Of a stretch of 64,000 nt of DNA, positions 55,509 through 64,000 are shown piece after piece. A program made the translations under genes and the position numbers. Each line of letters starts with the position of its first letter. Positions within the stretch are counted from its first letter, which is position 1. Under the pieces are notes generated by a model. The model was not told the origin of the DNA. It did not search any database and worked only from the letters and a program-made list of their open reading frames with translations. The DNA comes from Lachnospiraceae bacterium AB2028 (lineage in GTDB: Bacteria; Bacillota; Clostridia; Lachnospirales; Lachnospiraceae), in NCBI GenBank assembly GCA_000621425.1, contig KK211275.1:288523-352522 (forward strand), in the 5' to 3' direction.

Positions 55509-56525
55509 ATGGCTGTATTTTCGGATATTGTAGGACAGAAAGAAATAAAAGAGGAGCTTGGAAACGCGGTATCCACAGGTAAGGTTTCAAATGCGTATAT
55601 TCTGTGCGGACCAAACCGTTCGGGTAAGGAATTTATAGCGAAAGTGTTTGCTCAGGCTCTTGTGTGCGAAAAAACCGGTGATCCGGAGAATGGTAGCCTT
55701 TCCGAATCCTGCGGAGAGTGCCACGCCTGTCATCAGGCTGAATCCAAGAACCATCCGGACATCATCTTTCTGCATCATTCAAAACCGAATATCATAAGCA
55801 TTGATGATGTGCGTACCGGTATTCTTGAGACTGTCAATATCAAGCCTTATAGCGCAAAGTATAAGATTTATATAATCGAAGAAGCTGAAAAGCTGACACC
55901 CCAGGCGCAGAATTCATTGCTTAAGACGATTGAGGAACCGCCTGAATATGCTGTTTTTCTGTTGCTTACGCTTTCAACAGAGGCGCTGCTTGAGACCATA
56001 CTCAGCCGCTGCGTTACTCTTAATATGAAACCTGTTCCGGATGAGGATATGCGCAGGTATCTAAAGAAGGAGTTCGGGGTTGAGGAAAACAAAGCTGAGA
56101 TATGCGTTGCTTTTGCCAGAGGTAATCTGGGACAGGCAAAGGCCCTTGCTACCAGCGAGGATTTTGAGAAAATCAGAACCAGCGCACTGTCTCTCTTAAA
56201 GAACATAAGTGTAATGGATACTGCCGACATCATGGATGCCCTTAAGGAAATCCGTGACTACGGTTTTGATATTAATGATTATCTGGATATTATGGCTGTG
56301 TGGTACAGGGATATCCTGCTTTTCAAAGCTACACATGACATGAATCATCTTATCTTTAGGGATGAGATGTCCAGTATACAGAAAGTAGCATCATCAAGCG
56401 ATTATGAAGGTATTGAGGAAGTGATAAATGCTCTTGATACCGCAAAGTCGAGGCTTAAATCCATGGTGGATTACGAGCTTACCATGGAGCTGCTGCTTTT
56501 GACTATCAAGGAGAACATTAAGTAA
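55509..56525 (+). CDS. holB: DNA polymerase III delta' subunit
   Basis: The 338-residue clamp-loader subunit has the N-terminal AAA+ region AYILCGPNRSGKEFIA (a modified P-loop), a zinc-binding set CGECHACHQAESKNHPD, IISIDDVR, and the SRC-type motif LSRCVTL. Delta' loads the beta clamp with the tau, delta and gamma proteins. GGGGGCG precedes the ATG. The stop overlaps the ATG of ricT. Confidence 0.93.
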   Translation: MAVFSDIVGQKEIKEELGNAVSTGKVSNAYILCGPNRSGKEFIAKVFAQALVCEKTGDPENGSLSESCGECHACHQAESKNHPDIIFLHHSKPNIISIDDVRTGILETVNIKPYSAKYKIYIIEEAEKLTPQAQNSLLKTIEEPPEYAVFLLLTLSTEALLETILSRCVTLNMKPVPDEDMRRYLKKEFGVEENKAEICVAFARGNLGQAKALATSEDFEKIRTSALSLLKNISVMDTADIMDALKEIRDYGFDINDYLDIMAVWYRDILLFKATHDMNHLIFRDEMSSIQKVASSSDYEGIEEVINALDTAKSRLKSMVDYELTMELLLLTIKENIK

Positions 56526-57814
56526 TGAAAAAAGTTGTAGGTGTGCGTTTTCGTACAGCCGGTAAGGCATATTATTTTGATCCTGGGGATTATGAACTCA
56601 AAAGAGGAACGGCTGTTATAGTCGATACCGCACAGGGAATGGAGTACGGCATAGTGGCACTTCCGCCGTACGATATAGAGGATGAAAAGGTAAAGCAGCC
56701 TTTAAAGCCCATTATGAGAGTGGCTACAGAGAAGGATGCAGAGCAGAATAAGGAAAACTTAGAGCTTGAGAAAAGCGCGCTCAGGATCTGCAAGGAAAAG
56801 GTGGCAAATCATGGGCTTGAAATGAAACTCATTGATGCGGAGTATAGTTTTGACAGGAATAAGCTGACATTTTATTTTACAGCAGACGGTAGGGTGGATT
56901 TCAGAGAACTGGTAAAGGATCTGGCCGGGGCGTTCCACACAAGGATAGAGCTCAGACAGATAGGTGTACGTGATGCAACAAGAATACTGGGCGGCATGGG
57001 AACATGCGGCAGGGAGCTTTGTTGTCATGCTTATATGACGGATTTTATACCTGTTTCCATTAAGATGGCAAAGGAACAGAACCTTTCACTTAATCCGGGG
57101 AAGATTTCCGGTATGTGCGGAAAGCTTATGTGCTGTTTGTCTTATGAGGTAGAGGCATATTCATACCTTAATAAGCGCATGCCGAAAACCGGAGAGAAAG
57201 TTACCCTTCCGGATGGCACACAGGGAATAGCACAGAATGTTGATATCCTTCGTGGCCGGGTAAAGGTAATGACTGAAGTTAACGGTGAGAAACAGTTAGA
57301 AGAATATTCTGCCGACGAGCTTGAGTTTAAGAGACGCGTTAAGGATGAGAGCAAAGAGGCTGAAGTTACGGAGAATGATATACCGGAGATCCTTGACGGT
57401 GAAGAGGCTGCAGAGCTTGCTGAACTGATGGATGATGAGTCATCTGCGATCAGGGCTACAGAAGATCGTATGTCAGAACAGGAAGGGCGAGACAGAGGCA
57501 ATGATTCCGGCAAGGGAAACTGGAAGAAGAATAAGAAATTTAAGAATAATAAAAAGGATCATTTTAAGAACAAGAAGGAAACTAAAGATGGCGAGCAGGG
57601 TAATGATCCGAATAATAACGAGAACAGACAGGACGGTAATCACCAGGGCAAGAACAGAGATAACAGACAGAAAAAGAATTTTAATAAAAAGCAGGGAAAA
57701 CATTTTAATAAAGACCACAACAGAAACTTTAACAGGGGCAATAACAGGGATCCAAAAGATAACGGCGGCGTGAATGGCGGAACAGAAGGAAACGGTGGCG
57801 GAAACACGGACTGA
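56525..57814 (+). CDS. ricT: RicT/YaaT PSP1-domain protein
   Basis: The 429-residue protein has a PSP1 C-terminal domain in the first 270 residues, with the four-cysteine iron-sulfur set in CGRELCCHAYM and SGMCGKLMCCLSYE. In Bacillus, RicT with RicA and RicF acts in RNase Y-dependent mRNA maturation. Residues 330-429 are Lys/Asn/Gly-rich and low in complexity, which is not part of the conserved core; they may bind RNA. The ATG overlaps the holB stop. Its 3' end overlaps trmN6-like by 41 bases. RicA and RicF genes are not visible. Confidence 0.9.
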   Translation: MKKVVGVRFRTAGKAYYFDPGDYELKRGTAVIVDTAQGMEYGIVALPPYDIEDEKVKQPLKPIMRVATEKDAEQNKENLELEKSALRICKEKVANHGLEMKLIDAEYSFDRNKLTFYFTADGRVDFRELVKDLAGAFHTRIELRQIGVRDATRILGGMGTCGRELCCHAYMTDFIPVSIKMAKEQNLSLNPGKISGMCGKLMCCLSYEVEAYSYLNKRMPKTGEKVTLPDGTQGIAQNVDILRGRVKVMTEVNGEKQLEEYSADELEFKRRVKDESKEAEVTENDIPEILDGEEAAELAELMDDESSAIRATEDRMSEQEGRDRGNDSGKGNWKKNKKFKNNKKDHFKNKKETKDGEQGNDPNNNENRQDGNHQGKNRDNRQKKNFNKKQGKHFNKDHNRNFNRGNNRDPKDNGGVNGGTEGNGGGNTD

Positions 57815-58559
57815 TACAAAACCGGAAATAAAAGAAAATGAGAGGCTCGATGATCTTCAGATATCGGGCCTTTTTATAATTCAGGATACTAAGCGGTTCT
57901 GTTTCGGAATGGATGCTGTGCTGCTTTCAGGTTTTGTCAGCGTAAAGGATGGAGCAAAAGTGCTGGATATGGGCACGGGCACAGGAATACTGCCGCTACT
58001 GTTATCAGCAAAGACGAAGGCTTCGAAACTTACCGGGCTTGAGATACAGGCAGAAAGTGCTGATATGGCAAGACGCAGTGTTGAATACAACCGTACTGTA
58101 CTGCAGGACAGGGTGGAAATAGTGGAAGGTGATATAAAGGAAGCGGGCAGTATTTTTGGGCCGGCTTCTTTTGATGCTGTAACCTGCAATCCGCCATATA
58201 TGAAAAAAGGCAACGGTCTGGTAAATCCTGACGAGGCGCTGGCAATAGCCCGTCATGAGCTTATGTGTACCTTTGAGGATGTGACAAGGGAGGCGGCTAA
58301 GGTGCTGGCACCGGGGGGAAAGCTGTTTTTGGTACACAAGCCTGAAAGACTTTCTGAACTGCTATGTACCTTGACGAAATATAGGCTCGAGCCGAAACGG
58401 GTCAGGGTAGTTTATCCTTATGTGAATAAGGAACCTGAGATGGTACTTATAGAGGCGGCTAAAGGCGGAAAAAGCGGGATGAAGATGGAAAAGCCGCTTA
58501 TCATCTTTGAAAAGAGTGGAGAGTACACCGCGGAGATTAAGAAAGATTACAGATTTTGA
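57774..58559 (+). CDS. tRNA1(Val) A37 N6-methyltransferase-like (YabB/TrmN6)
   Basis: The 261-residue protein has motif I LDMGTGTGILPL, the NPPY catalytic motif in CNPPYMKKG, and the pre-motif LQISGLFIIQDTKRFCFGMDAVLLSGF. This matches B. subtilis YabB and E. coli TrmN6, which modify A37 of tRNA1Val. The N-terminus overlaps the Asn-rich end of ricT by 41 bases; a start near GTG 57795 would shorten the overlap. The location before rsmI is conserved in Firmicutes. Confidence 0.88.
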   Translation: MAEQKETVAETRTDTKPEIKENERLDDLQISGLFIIQDTKRFCFGMDAVLLSGFVSVKDGAKVLDMGTGTGILPLLLSAKTKASKLTGLEIQAESADMARRSVEYNRTVLQDRVEIVEGDIKEAGSIFGPASFDAVTCNPPYMKKGNGLVNPDEALAIARHELMCTFEDVTREAAKVLAPGGKLFLVHKPERLSELLCTLTKYRLEPKRVRVVYPYVNKEPEMVLIEAAKGGKSGMKMEKPLIIFEKSGEYTAEIKKDYRF

Positions 58560-58677
58560 ATAGCAGATCGTCAGGCGAGTCTATACGGTGTGGGACACAA
58601 TGTGTGCTTAGTTCATAATATATAGATTGGGGTGGATTATCATCAGTACAATACAAGGTCAGAAAGAGAATAACAAT

Positions 58678-59550
58678 GTGACATCCGGTACGCTCTATCT
58701 CTGTGCTACGCCTATAGGAAATCTCGGCGATATTACTGCGCGGGTGTTGGAGACACTGGAAATGGTGGATGTGATAGCGGCGGAGGATACCAGAAACAGC
58801 ATACATCTTCTTACTAATTTTGGAATAAAAAAGCATCTGATAAGCTATGACGACAAGCATAAGTATGATAAGGCTGAGAAGATAATCAGCATGCTGAAAG
58901 AGGGACAGAATGTGGCTCTTATTACGGATGCGGGAACACCTGCCATATCAGATCCCGGTGAAGAGCTGGTGCGGATGTGCATGGATGAAGGCATACATGT
59001 CACCTCATTGCCGGGGGCAGCAGCCTGCATAACAGCGCTTACCCTGTCAGGATTGCCTACGAGGCGGTTTTGCTTTGAGGGTTTTTTGCCGGCAGGAAAA
59101 AAAGAACGTGCAGGTGTACTCGGGGATCTTAAGTACGAGAAAAGAACCATAATACTTTACGAGGCGCCCCATCATCTTAAGAAGACATTAAAGGAGCTTA
59201 AGGATGCGCTTCTGGATGATGCTGATCCTTCCGATGACAGAAGGCTGACGCTCTGTCGGGAGCTTACCAAAAAGTTTGAGACAGTGATGCCGCTTACGAT
59301 AAAGACCGCAATAGAACTGTATGAGACTGAGGAACCGAGAGGGGAATATGTTCTTGTAATAGAAGGTGCCGATGAAGAAAAGGTAAAAAATGTCGGAATA
59401 CAGGAATTTACAAAGATGTCTGTAGCGGAGCATGTTGAAATGTATGAGTCACAGGGGATGGACCGGAAAATCGCCATGAAACAGGCTGCATTAGACAGGG
59501 GTGTGTCAAAACGTGACATTTATAATGCTCTTTTGGATGAGAAGAATTGA
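58678..59550 (+). CDS. rsmI: 16S rRNA 2'-O-ribose C1402 methyltransferase
   Basis: The 290-residue enzyme opens with LYLCATPIGNLGDIT, the family start, then AEDTRNS, DDKHKYDKAEKI, ITDAGTPAISDPGEELV and LPGAAACITAL, all of which are RsmI tetrapyrrole-methylase-fold signatures. The GTG at 58678 is preferred, with AAAGAG upstream, since it gives the usual length; a TTG at 58627 would add 17 residues. It follows the TrmN6-like gene after 118 bases and precedes trmO by a short gap. Confidence 0.92.
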   Translation: MTSGTLYLCATPIGNLGDITARVLETLEMVDVIAAEDTRNSIHLLTNFGIKKHLISYDDKHKYDKAEKIISMLKEGQNVALITDAGTPAISDPGEELVRMCMDEGIHVTSLPGAAACITALTLSGLPTRRFCFEGFLPAGKKERAGVLGDLKYEKRTIILYEAPHHLKKTLKELKDALLDDADPSDDRRLTLCRELTKKFETVMPLTIKTAIELYETEEPRGEYVLVIEGADEEKVKNVGIQEFTKMSVAEHVEMYESQGMDRKIAMKQAALDRGVSKRDIYNALLDEKN

Positions 59551-59558
59551 GGCAACAA

Positions 59559-60260
59559 ATGGAAAATGATCCTGCTGTTTTTAGTTTTACTCAGATCGCG
59601 CATATTGAGACCGGTTTTGTTGAAAAGTTCGGTATACCCAGACAGAGCGGATTGGCACCGGACACTATAGGAAGGATTGTTTTTGAGCCTGAGTTCCGGC
59701 ATCCGGATGCTATCAAGGGCATTGAAGAATATGACTATCTCTGGCTGCTGTTTATTTTTTCTGAAAATGTAAGGGAAAAGTGGAATGCAACCGTTACCCC
59801 ACCAAAACTTGGGGGAAAGGAAAGAAGAGGCGTGTTTGCCACACGTTCACCATTTAGACCGAATCCCATAGGCTTATCCTGTGTAAGGCTTGAGAAAGTA
59901 ACTGCAGATGAAAAGTACGGGCAGACACTTATTGTTTCAGGGGCAGACCTTTTAAACGGAACGCCTATTGTTGATATCAAACCCTATATTCCGTATGCAG
60001 ATTCTCATCCGGGAGTAAGGGGAGGCTTTGGTGAGAGCTTGTCAGACAGGAAATTTAGGGTGATCTTTCCAGATGAGTTAAAGGAACTGATTCCTGCTGA
60101 GTATAGGAATGCGGTAGTGCAGATACTGGAACAGGATCCGAGACCTGCATTCATACATGATGAGGAACGGGTGTGGGGTGTGTTCTACTACGACTATAAC
60201 ATCAGATTTACGGTATACGGTGATGTGATCACGGTATGTGGAGTAGAGAATAGAAAGTGA
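59559..60260 (+). CDS. trmO: tRNA t6A37 N6-methyltransferase (TsaA/TrmO family)
   Basis: The 233-residue protein has the TrmO beta-barrel: FTQIAHIETGFVEKFGIPRQ, GKERRGVFATRSPFRPNPIG, GTPIVDIKPYIPYAD, and a C-terminal extension. It methylates t6A37 in tRNA(Thr) using SAM. The start at 59559 follows GAGG; the TTG at 59547 overlapping the rsmI stop is too near. It ends the tRNA/rRNA-modification cluster. Confidence 0.9.
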   Translation: MENDPAVFSFTQIAHIETGFVEKFGIPRQSGLAPDTIGRIVFEPEFRHPDAIKGIEEYDYLWLLFIFSENVREKWNATVTPPKLGGKERRGVFATRSPFRPNPIGLSCVRLEKVTADEKYGQTLIVSGADLLNGTPIVDIKPYIPYADSHPGVRGGFGESLSDRKFRVIFPDELKELIPAEYRNAVVQILEQDPRPAFIHDEERVWGVFYYDYNIRFTVYGDVITVCGVENRK

Positions 60261-60327
60261 TACATTAAAATATCCTAAGACTTGTTAGAGAAAATAGCAA
60301 TGTAAAAAAGTCAAACGGAGTATCAAT

Positions 60328-63300
60328 ATGGAAAATGAGATTAGGAATAACATAATAGAAATCCAGGCTGATATGATGAAGGTGCTTAACCTTTCCATGC
60401 AGCAGAACCACGTTCCATTTATCCGGGGGATTATTCTGAATAATAAGGGTGATGAACGGATAAGGAACCTTCATCTGCGCATAAGCTTTGATCCTGAATT
60501 TGCAGTTTCAAGGGATGTCGCAGTGGATGAACTTGAACCGGGCGGTATGCTGGAGATAAGCAGGACGGATATCATTCTTTCGTTCTCTTTTCTGTATGGT
60601 CTTAGTGAAAGGGTGAGCGGTACGGTCACTTTTTCTGTTTCGGATGAAGAGGAAAATATTCTTGGAGAAAGTACGGAAAGTCTTGATATATTTACCCCTT
60701 CGGAATGGTGCGGTCCCCGTGTTATGCCGGAGCTTACCGCAGCTTTTGTAATGCCTAATGTGACGGAAGTTACCAAGGTTATGAATAGTGCTGCGGAAAT
60801 CCTTAAGGGCTGGGGGGGAATCCCAAGTTTTACCGGATATCAGGCTAAGGATGCAGATACCGTAAAGAAACAGATGGCGGCAATATATGCGGCGATAAAG
60901 AACCTGAATATAAATTATATGGTGCCGCCTGCAAGCTTTGAGACCTGCGGACAGCGCGTGAGACTTCCGGAAGAAATCTGCAGGACCGGTCAGGGTACCT
61001 GTATTGATATGGCACTTTTCTATGCATCCTGTCTTGAGGCTGCCGGACTGCGTCCTGTCATAACCATATTTAAGGAACACGCATTTACATCATGCTGGCT
61101 TGAAGAGGAAGCCTTTGCAGACTGCGCCGTTGATGATGTGACTGCACTCAAGAAACGTATGGCCAAGGGCGCAGAGGAGATGCTTCCGGTGGAATGCACT
61201 GCCATGAACAGCGGAAATGACACTGATTTTGACGGAGCCGTTGAAAAGGCACTGGCTGATATAAATGGTAAAAAAGAGTTTGAGCTTGCAGTTGATATTG
61301 CAAGATGCAGGATAAGCGGTATAGTTCCACTTCCTGCGGATAAGGAAACAGGAGAGGATCCGGAAAGGGTGGCCGGAGTCCATGGCAGAGCGTCATATAT
61401 GTATTCTCCGTCTTCACTTGATAATACCCTTAAGGAAAGGGCTGTTGCACTTACTAATGAGTCAGACGCCGGATATACCAAACAACAGATATGGGAAAGA
61501 AGGCTGCTTGATTTCAGCATGCGCAATTCCCTTCTTAACTTCAGGGGAATGCGTGCTATAAAGCTTATGGTCAGTGATCCGGGTGTGGCAGAAGATGTGA
61601 TAGCTGATGGCAAGGATATTTCGATACTTCCTGTACCGTCAGAACTTGAAGATGCCGGCAATAAGGCTGCAGATTTTTTCGGTGCTGACAATGATGAAAG
61701 GATCAAGGTATTTGCAACTGAAGAATTAAAGCAGAAAAGGATACATACCTTTTTTAAGGAAGAGGAGATGAAGGACAGGCTCAAGAAGCTGCAGAGGGCA
61801 GCAAAGCAGAGCTTAGAAGAAAACGGCGCTAACACTCTTTTTGTTGCTGACGGATTCCTTAAATGGTATGAGACTGAGGTTTCTCAGAAACCAAGGTATG
61901 CGCCCTTAGTTCTTATACCGGTGGATATAGTAAGGAGCATAAAGGGGAAAGGTTATATAATACGTTCAAGAAACGAAGAAACCCAGATCAATGTTACCCT
62001 TCTTGAATACCTTAGGCAGGATCATAATGTTGATATTTCAGGCTTAGATCCACTGCCTGAAGATGGACACGGAATAGATCTTCCGCTTATATTCCAGACT
62101 GTCAGGAATGCAATAATGGCTGAAAAGAACTGGGATGTAGAAAATGTCACCTGCTTAGGTCTGTTTTCTTTCGGACAGTTTGTCATGTGGAATGACCTTC
62201 ATAACCGTGCTGCCGAGCTTACGGAAAATAAGATAGTAAAGAGCCTTATAGACGGAAAGGTTGCATGGACTCCATCCGAGCAGCTTACTGAACTGAACAG
62301 GCTTGATGAGTTCATAAAGCCGGACAAGGTGGCTGTGCCCCTTCCGGCGGATTCTTCGCAGATGGCTGCTATAGTGACAGCGGCTGCAGGTGAAAGCTTT
62401 GTGCTGCATGGACCACCCGGAACCGGAAAATCCCAGACTATCACGAACATGATAGCAAATGCGCTTTATAACGAAAAATCCGTTCTTTTTGTGGCTGAAA
62501 AGATGGCTGCGCTTTCCGTGGTGCAGAGGCGTTTGGAGAATATTGGCTTAGGACCTTTCTGCCTTGAGATGCATTCAAATAAAGCCGGAAAGAGTGCTGT
62601 ACTGTCACAATTAGAGGAAACCCTTAATCTTGCGGATATGGCAAAGTCAGGAAAATTTGCCGGCATTTCGGACGAACTTTATAAGACACGGATGGAGCTG
62701 GACGAGGTGATCGATGCCGTTCACGAGAAAAGGGCTTTCGGCGGTTCTCTTTACAAGGCTATCAGTGAATATTCTGTCAGAGCGGATTATAAAGGGAAAG
62801 TGTGCCTTAAGGATAGCGTGGGGACTTTTTTCTCGGTTGAAGATACTACGGAGGAAAACGTTCTTGAATACAGGGAACTGATAAGAGAGTACGAGGCTGT
62901 TTCTGAACTCATAGGGAATTATGCGGCTCATCCCCTTAAAGGCATCGAAAGCGAAGATTATTCAATGTCCATCAGGGATGAAAGAGGACAGGAATGGAAG
63001 GAATGTAAAAAAGCCTGCGATGACATGCCTGCTGCAATAAAGGCTCTTTCTGAGAAGATAGGTATAGGCTGCAGCAATTCAAGGGCAGATATAAAGAGAA
63101 TTCTGGAAATGGAAAGCATGAGGTCGGACGGGATACCTTCGCTTTTTGCATTGGCATCCGCTGCTGCTTTTGATTCTATATTCGCATCCGCAATGACGCT
63201 TTTGGATAAGGGTGATGATTATAAGTCATGTGTAGCTGAACTGGGGGCAGATTATGATCTGAAGGTCTTTGACAGTAACTTAAGTTTCGATGCATCAAAC

Positions 63301-64000
63301 CTACTGAATTCATTTGAGGCTGCACAGAAGAAATGGTTTTTGGAAAAATACTTTGCCACAAATGACATTGTAAAACGAGTGGCGTCTTATGCAAAGAAAC
63401 CGGGAAGTGTTACTAAGGCAAATGCAGGAGAGATACTTAAGAAATTATGCCATGTCCAGGAACTGACGGTGGAGCTTCAGACTGTCCAGCCTTATCTTTC
63501 AAACTATTTTGAAGGCCTGTATATGGGGACAGATACAGACTTTACGATGTTTCGTGCTGCTGTTGAGAAATCCATCGGGCTGCACACTTTATATGTTTCA
63601 TTGCCACAGCAGCAGTGGACAGATTTCAGCTCGTCAGCAACCTGCGCACCGGCCGAAGCAGAAAAAATCAGATCATTGAATTCAGTGATCGAAAATACTA
63701 TTTCCGGATCCATACTTGATGTTTCCGATATAGAGGAAGAAAAGGATTATGTAGTCAAACTCTCAGAGAGGCTTAACGGCTATATAGAAAACGTGACGGC
63801 ATTAAGAGACTGGAGCGGATATATTAAGACCAGGAATAAGCTGAATAAAAGCGGACTTACATGTGTCACAAAGGCATATGAGGAAGGACGGATAAAGAAC
63901 GGTGAATGCAGGGATGCTTTTGAGGTGGAACTGTACTACAGCTTTGCGACTGAACTTATAGACAATGATGAAAGGCTTCGTGAATTCAGGGGAGCAAAAT
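60328..64000 (+). CDS. DUF4011-type superfamily 1 helicase, cut by the window end
   Basis: This open frame runs from the ATG at 60328, after ACGGAG, past the end of the window, at least 1224 residues. The first part has an unusual transglutaminase-like region (GTCIDMALFYASC, Cys225; KEHAFTSCW, His251). DUF4011 follows (WERRLLDFSMRNSLLNFR, from about residue 389). The helicase has Walker A GPPGTGKS (695-702). Large proteins with DUF4011, a helicase, a Vsr-like nuclease and DUF3320 have been linked to phage defence; here the C-terminal half is not visible. No adjacent defence gene is seen. Confidence 0.85.
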   Translation, partial: MENEIRNNIIEIQADMMKVLNLSMQQNHVPFIRGIILNNKGDERIRNLHLRISFDPEFAVSRDVAVDELEPGGMLEISRTDIILSFSFLYGLSERVSGTVTFSVSDEEENILGESTESLDIFTPSEWCGPRVMPELTAAFVMPNVTEVTKVMNSAAEILKGWGGIPSFTGYQAKDADTVKKQMAAIYAAIKNLNINYMVPPASFETCGQRVRLPEEICRTGQGTCIDMALFYASCLEAAGLRPVITIFKEHAFTSCWLEEEAFADCAVDDVTALKKRMAKGAEEMLPVECTAMNSGNDTDFDGAVEKALADINGKKEFELAVDIARCRISGIVPLPADKETGEDPERVAGVHGRASYMYSPSSLDNTLKERAVALTNESDAGYTKQQIWERRLLDFSMRNSLLNFRGMRAIKLMVSDPGVAEDVIADGKDISILPVPSELEDAGNKAADFFGADNDERIKVFATEELKQKRIHTFFKEEEMKDRLKKLQRAAKQSLEENGANTLFVADGFLKWYETEVSQKPRYAPLVLIPVDIVRSIKGKGYIIRSRNEETQINVTLLEYLRQDHNVDISGLDPLPEDGHGIDLPLIFQTVRNAIMAEKNWDVENVTCLGLFSFGQFVMWNDLHNRAAELTENKIVKSLIDGKVAWTPSEQLTELNRLDEFIKPDKVAVPLPADSSQMAAIVTAAAGESFVLHGPPGTGKSQTITNMIANALYNEKSVLFVAEKMAALSVVQRRLENIGLGPFCLEMHSNKAGKSAVLSQLEETLNLADMAKSGKFAGISDELYKTRMELDEVIDAVHEKRAFGGSLYKAISEYSVRADYKGKVCLKDSVGTFFSVEDTTEENVLEYRELIREYEAVSELIGNYAAHPLKGIESEDYSMSIRDERGQEWKECKKACDDMPAAIKALSEKIGIGCSNSRADIKRILEMESMRSDGIPSLFALASAAAFDSIFASAMTLLDKGDDYKSCVAELGADYDLKVFDSNLSFDASNLLNSFEAAQKKWFLEKYFATNDIVKRVASYAKKPGSVTKANAGEILKKLCHVQELTVELQTVQPYLSNYFEGLYMGTDTDFTMFRAAVEKSIGLHTLYVSLPQQQWTDFSSSATCAPAEAEKIRSLNSVIENTISGSILDVSDIEEEKDYVVKLSERLNGYIENVTALRDWSGYIKTRNKLNKSGLTCVTKAYEEGRIKNGECRDAFEVELYYSFATELIDNDERLREFRGAK

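Noticed and set aside
60275-60288. CTAA and TTAG arms before the helicase gene
   Set aside because: The arms are in the opposite (everted) order to the operator consensus.

Overview
The window (about 45% G+C by eye) looks like chromosome from an anaerobic gut or rumen Firmicute of the Lachnospiraceae type (Butyrivibrio-like). This rests on strong AGGAGG ribosome binding sites, the Bacillus/Clostridium gene order around yaaR-holB-ricT-rsmI, DUF3793, paired Feo systems with FeoB-associated Cys-rich proteins, and secreted GH3 and GH5 hydrolases. No rRNA, tRNA, CRISPR array, insertion sequence or phage gene was seen. Positions 55-366 hold only a 19-codon ORF and the tetR promoter.

Region 1 (about 0.3-22.9 kb) is a metal-homeostasis block. 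It encodes a TetR regulator, two heterodimeric ABC transporter pairs separated by two small methyltransferases, enolase, a DtxR-family regulator, FeoA/FeoB set 1 with a Cys-rich membrane peptide, a DUF6110-like protein with a P1B-type ATPase, a ZIP transporter, a membrane-anchored HMA protein, FeoA/FeoB/FeoC set 2, a third methyltransferase, a DUF3793 protein and flavodoxin. Ten copies of one 16-bp inverted repeat, RTTAGN-N4-NCTAAY, lie in front of these units: ABC pair 1, ABC pair 2, eno, feoA1 (three), the ZIP gene (two), feoA2 and DUF3793. The only DtxR-family gene in the window lies in the middle and has the iron-type ligand set (Met9, Cys100, Glu103, His104). I infer a local iron regulon and that this protein reads the repeat.

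Region 2 (23-37.6 kb) is mixed. It carries a secreted NagZ-like GH3 enzyme, a flavoprotein, an acetyltransferase, a prolyl-tRNA editing protein, phosphoglucomutase, an unknown lipoprotein and a GH5 lipoprotein. A reverse-strand signalling cluster follows: response regulator, FIST-domain hybrid kinase and chemotaxis receptor.

Region 3 (37.8-45.4 kb) is a complete F-type ATP synthase operon, atpZ-atpI-atpBEFHAGDC. Its first gene appears to be leaderless, and its c subunit carries the Na+-binding residue pattern.

Region 4 (45.4-51.6 kb) encodes cell-envelope proteins: a large anchored protein of unknown function, a coiled-coil NlpC/P60 hydrolase and an L,D-transpeptidase with a Pro/Thr-rich tail.

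Region 5 (51.6-60.3 kb) is the conserved Firmicute cluster: Orn/Lys/Arg decarboxylase, a zinc-ribbon membrane protein, guanylate-kinase-like protein, yaaR, holB, ricT, a TrmN6-like methyltransferase, rsmI and trmO. The window ends inside a large DUF4011-type helicase gene with a transglutaminase-like N-terminal region.
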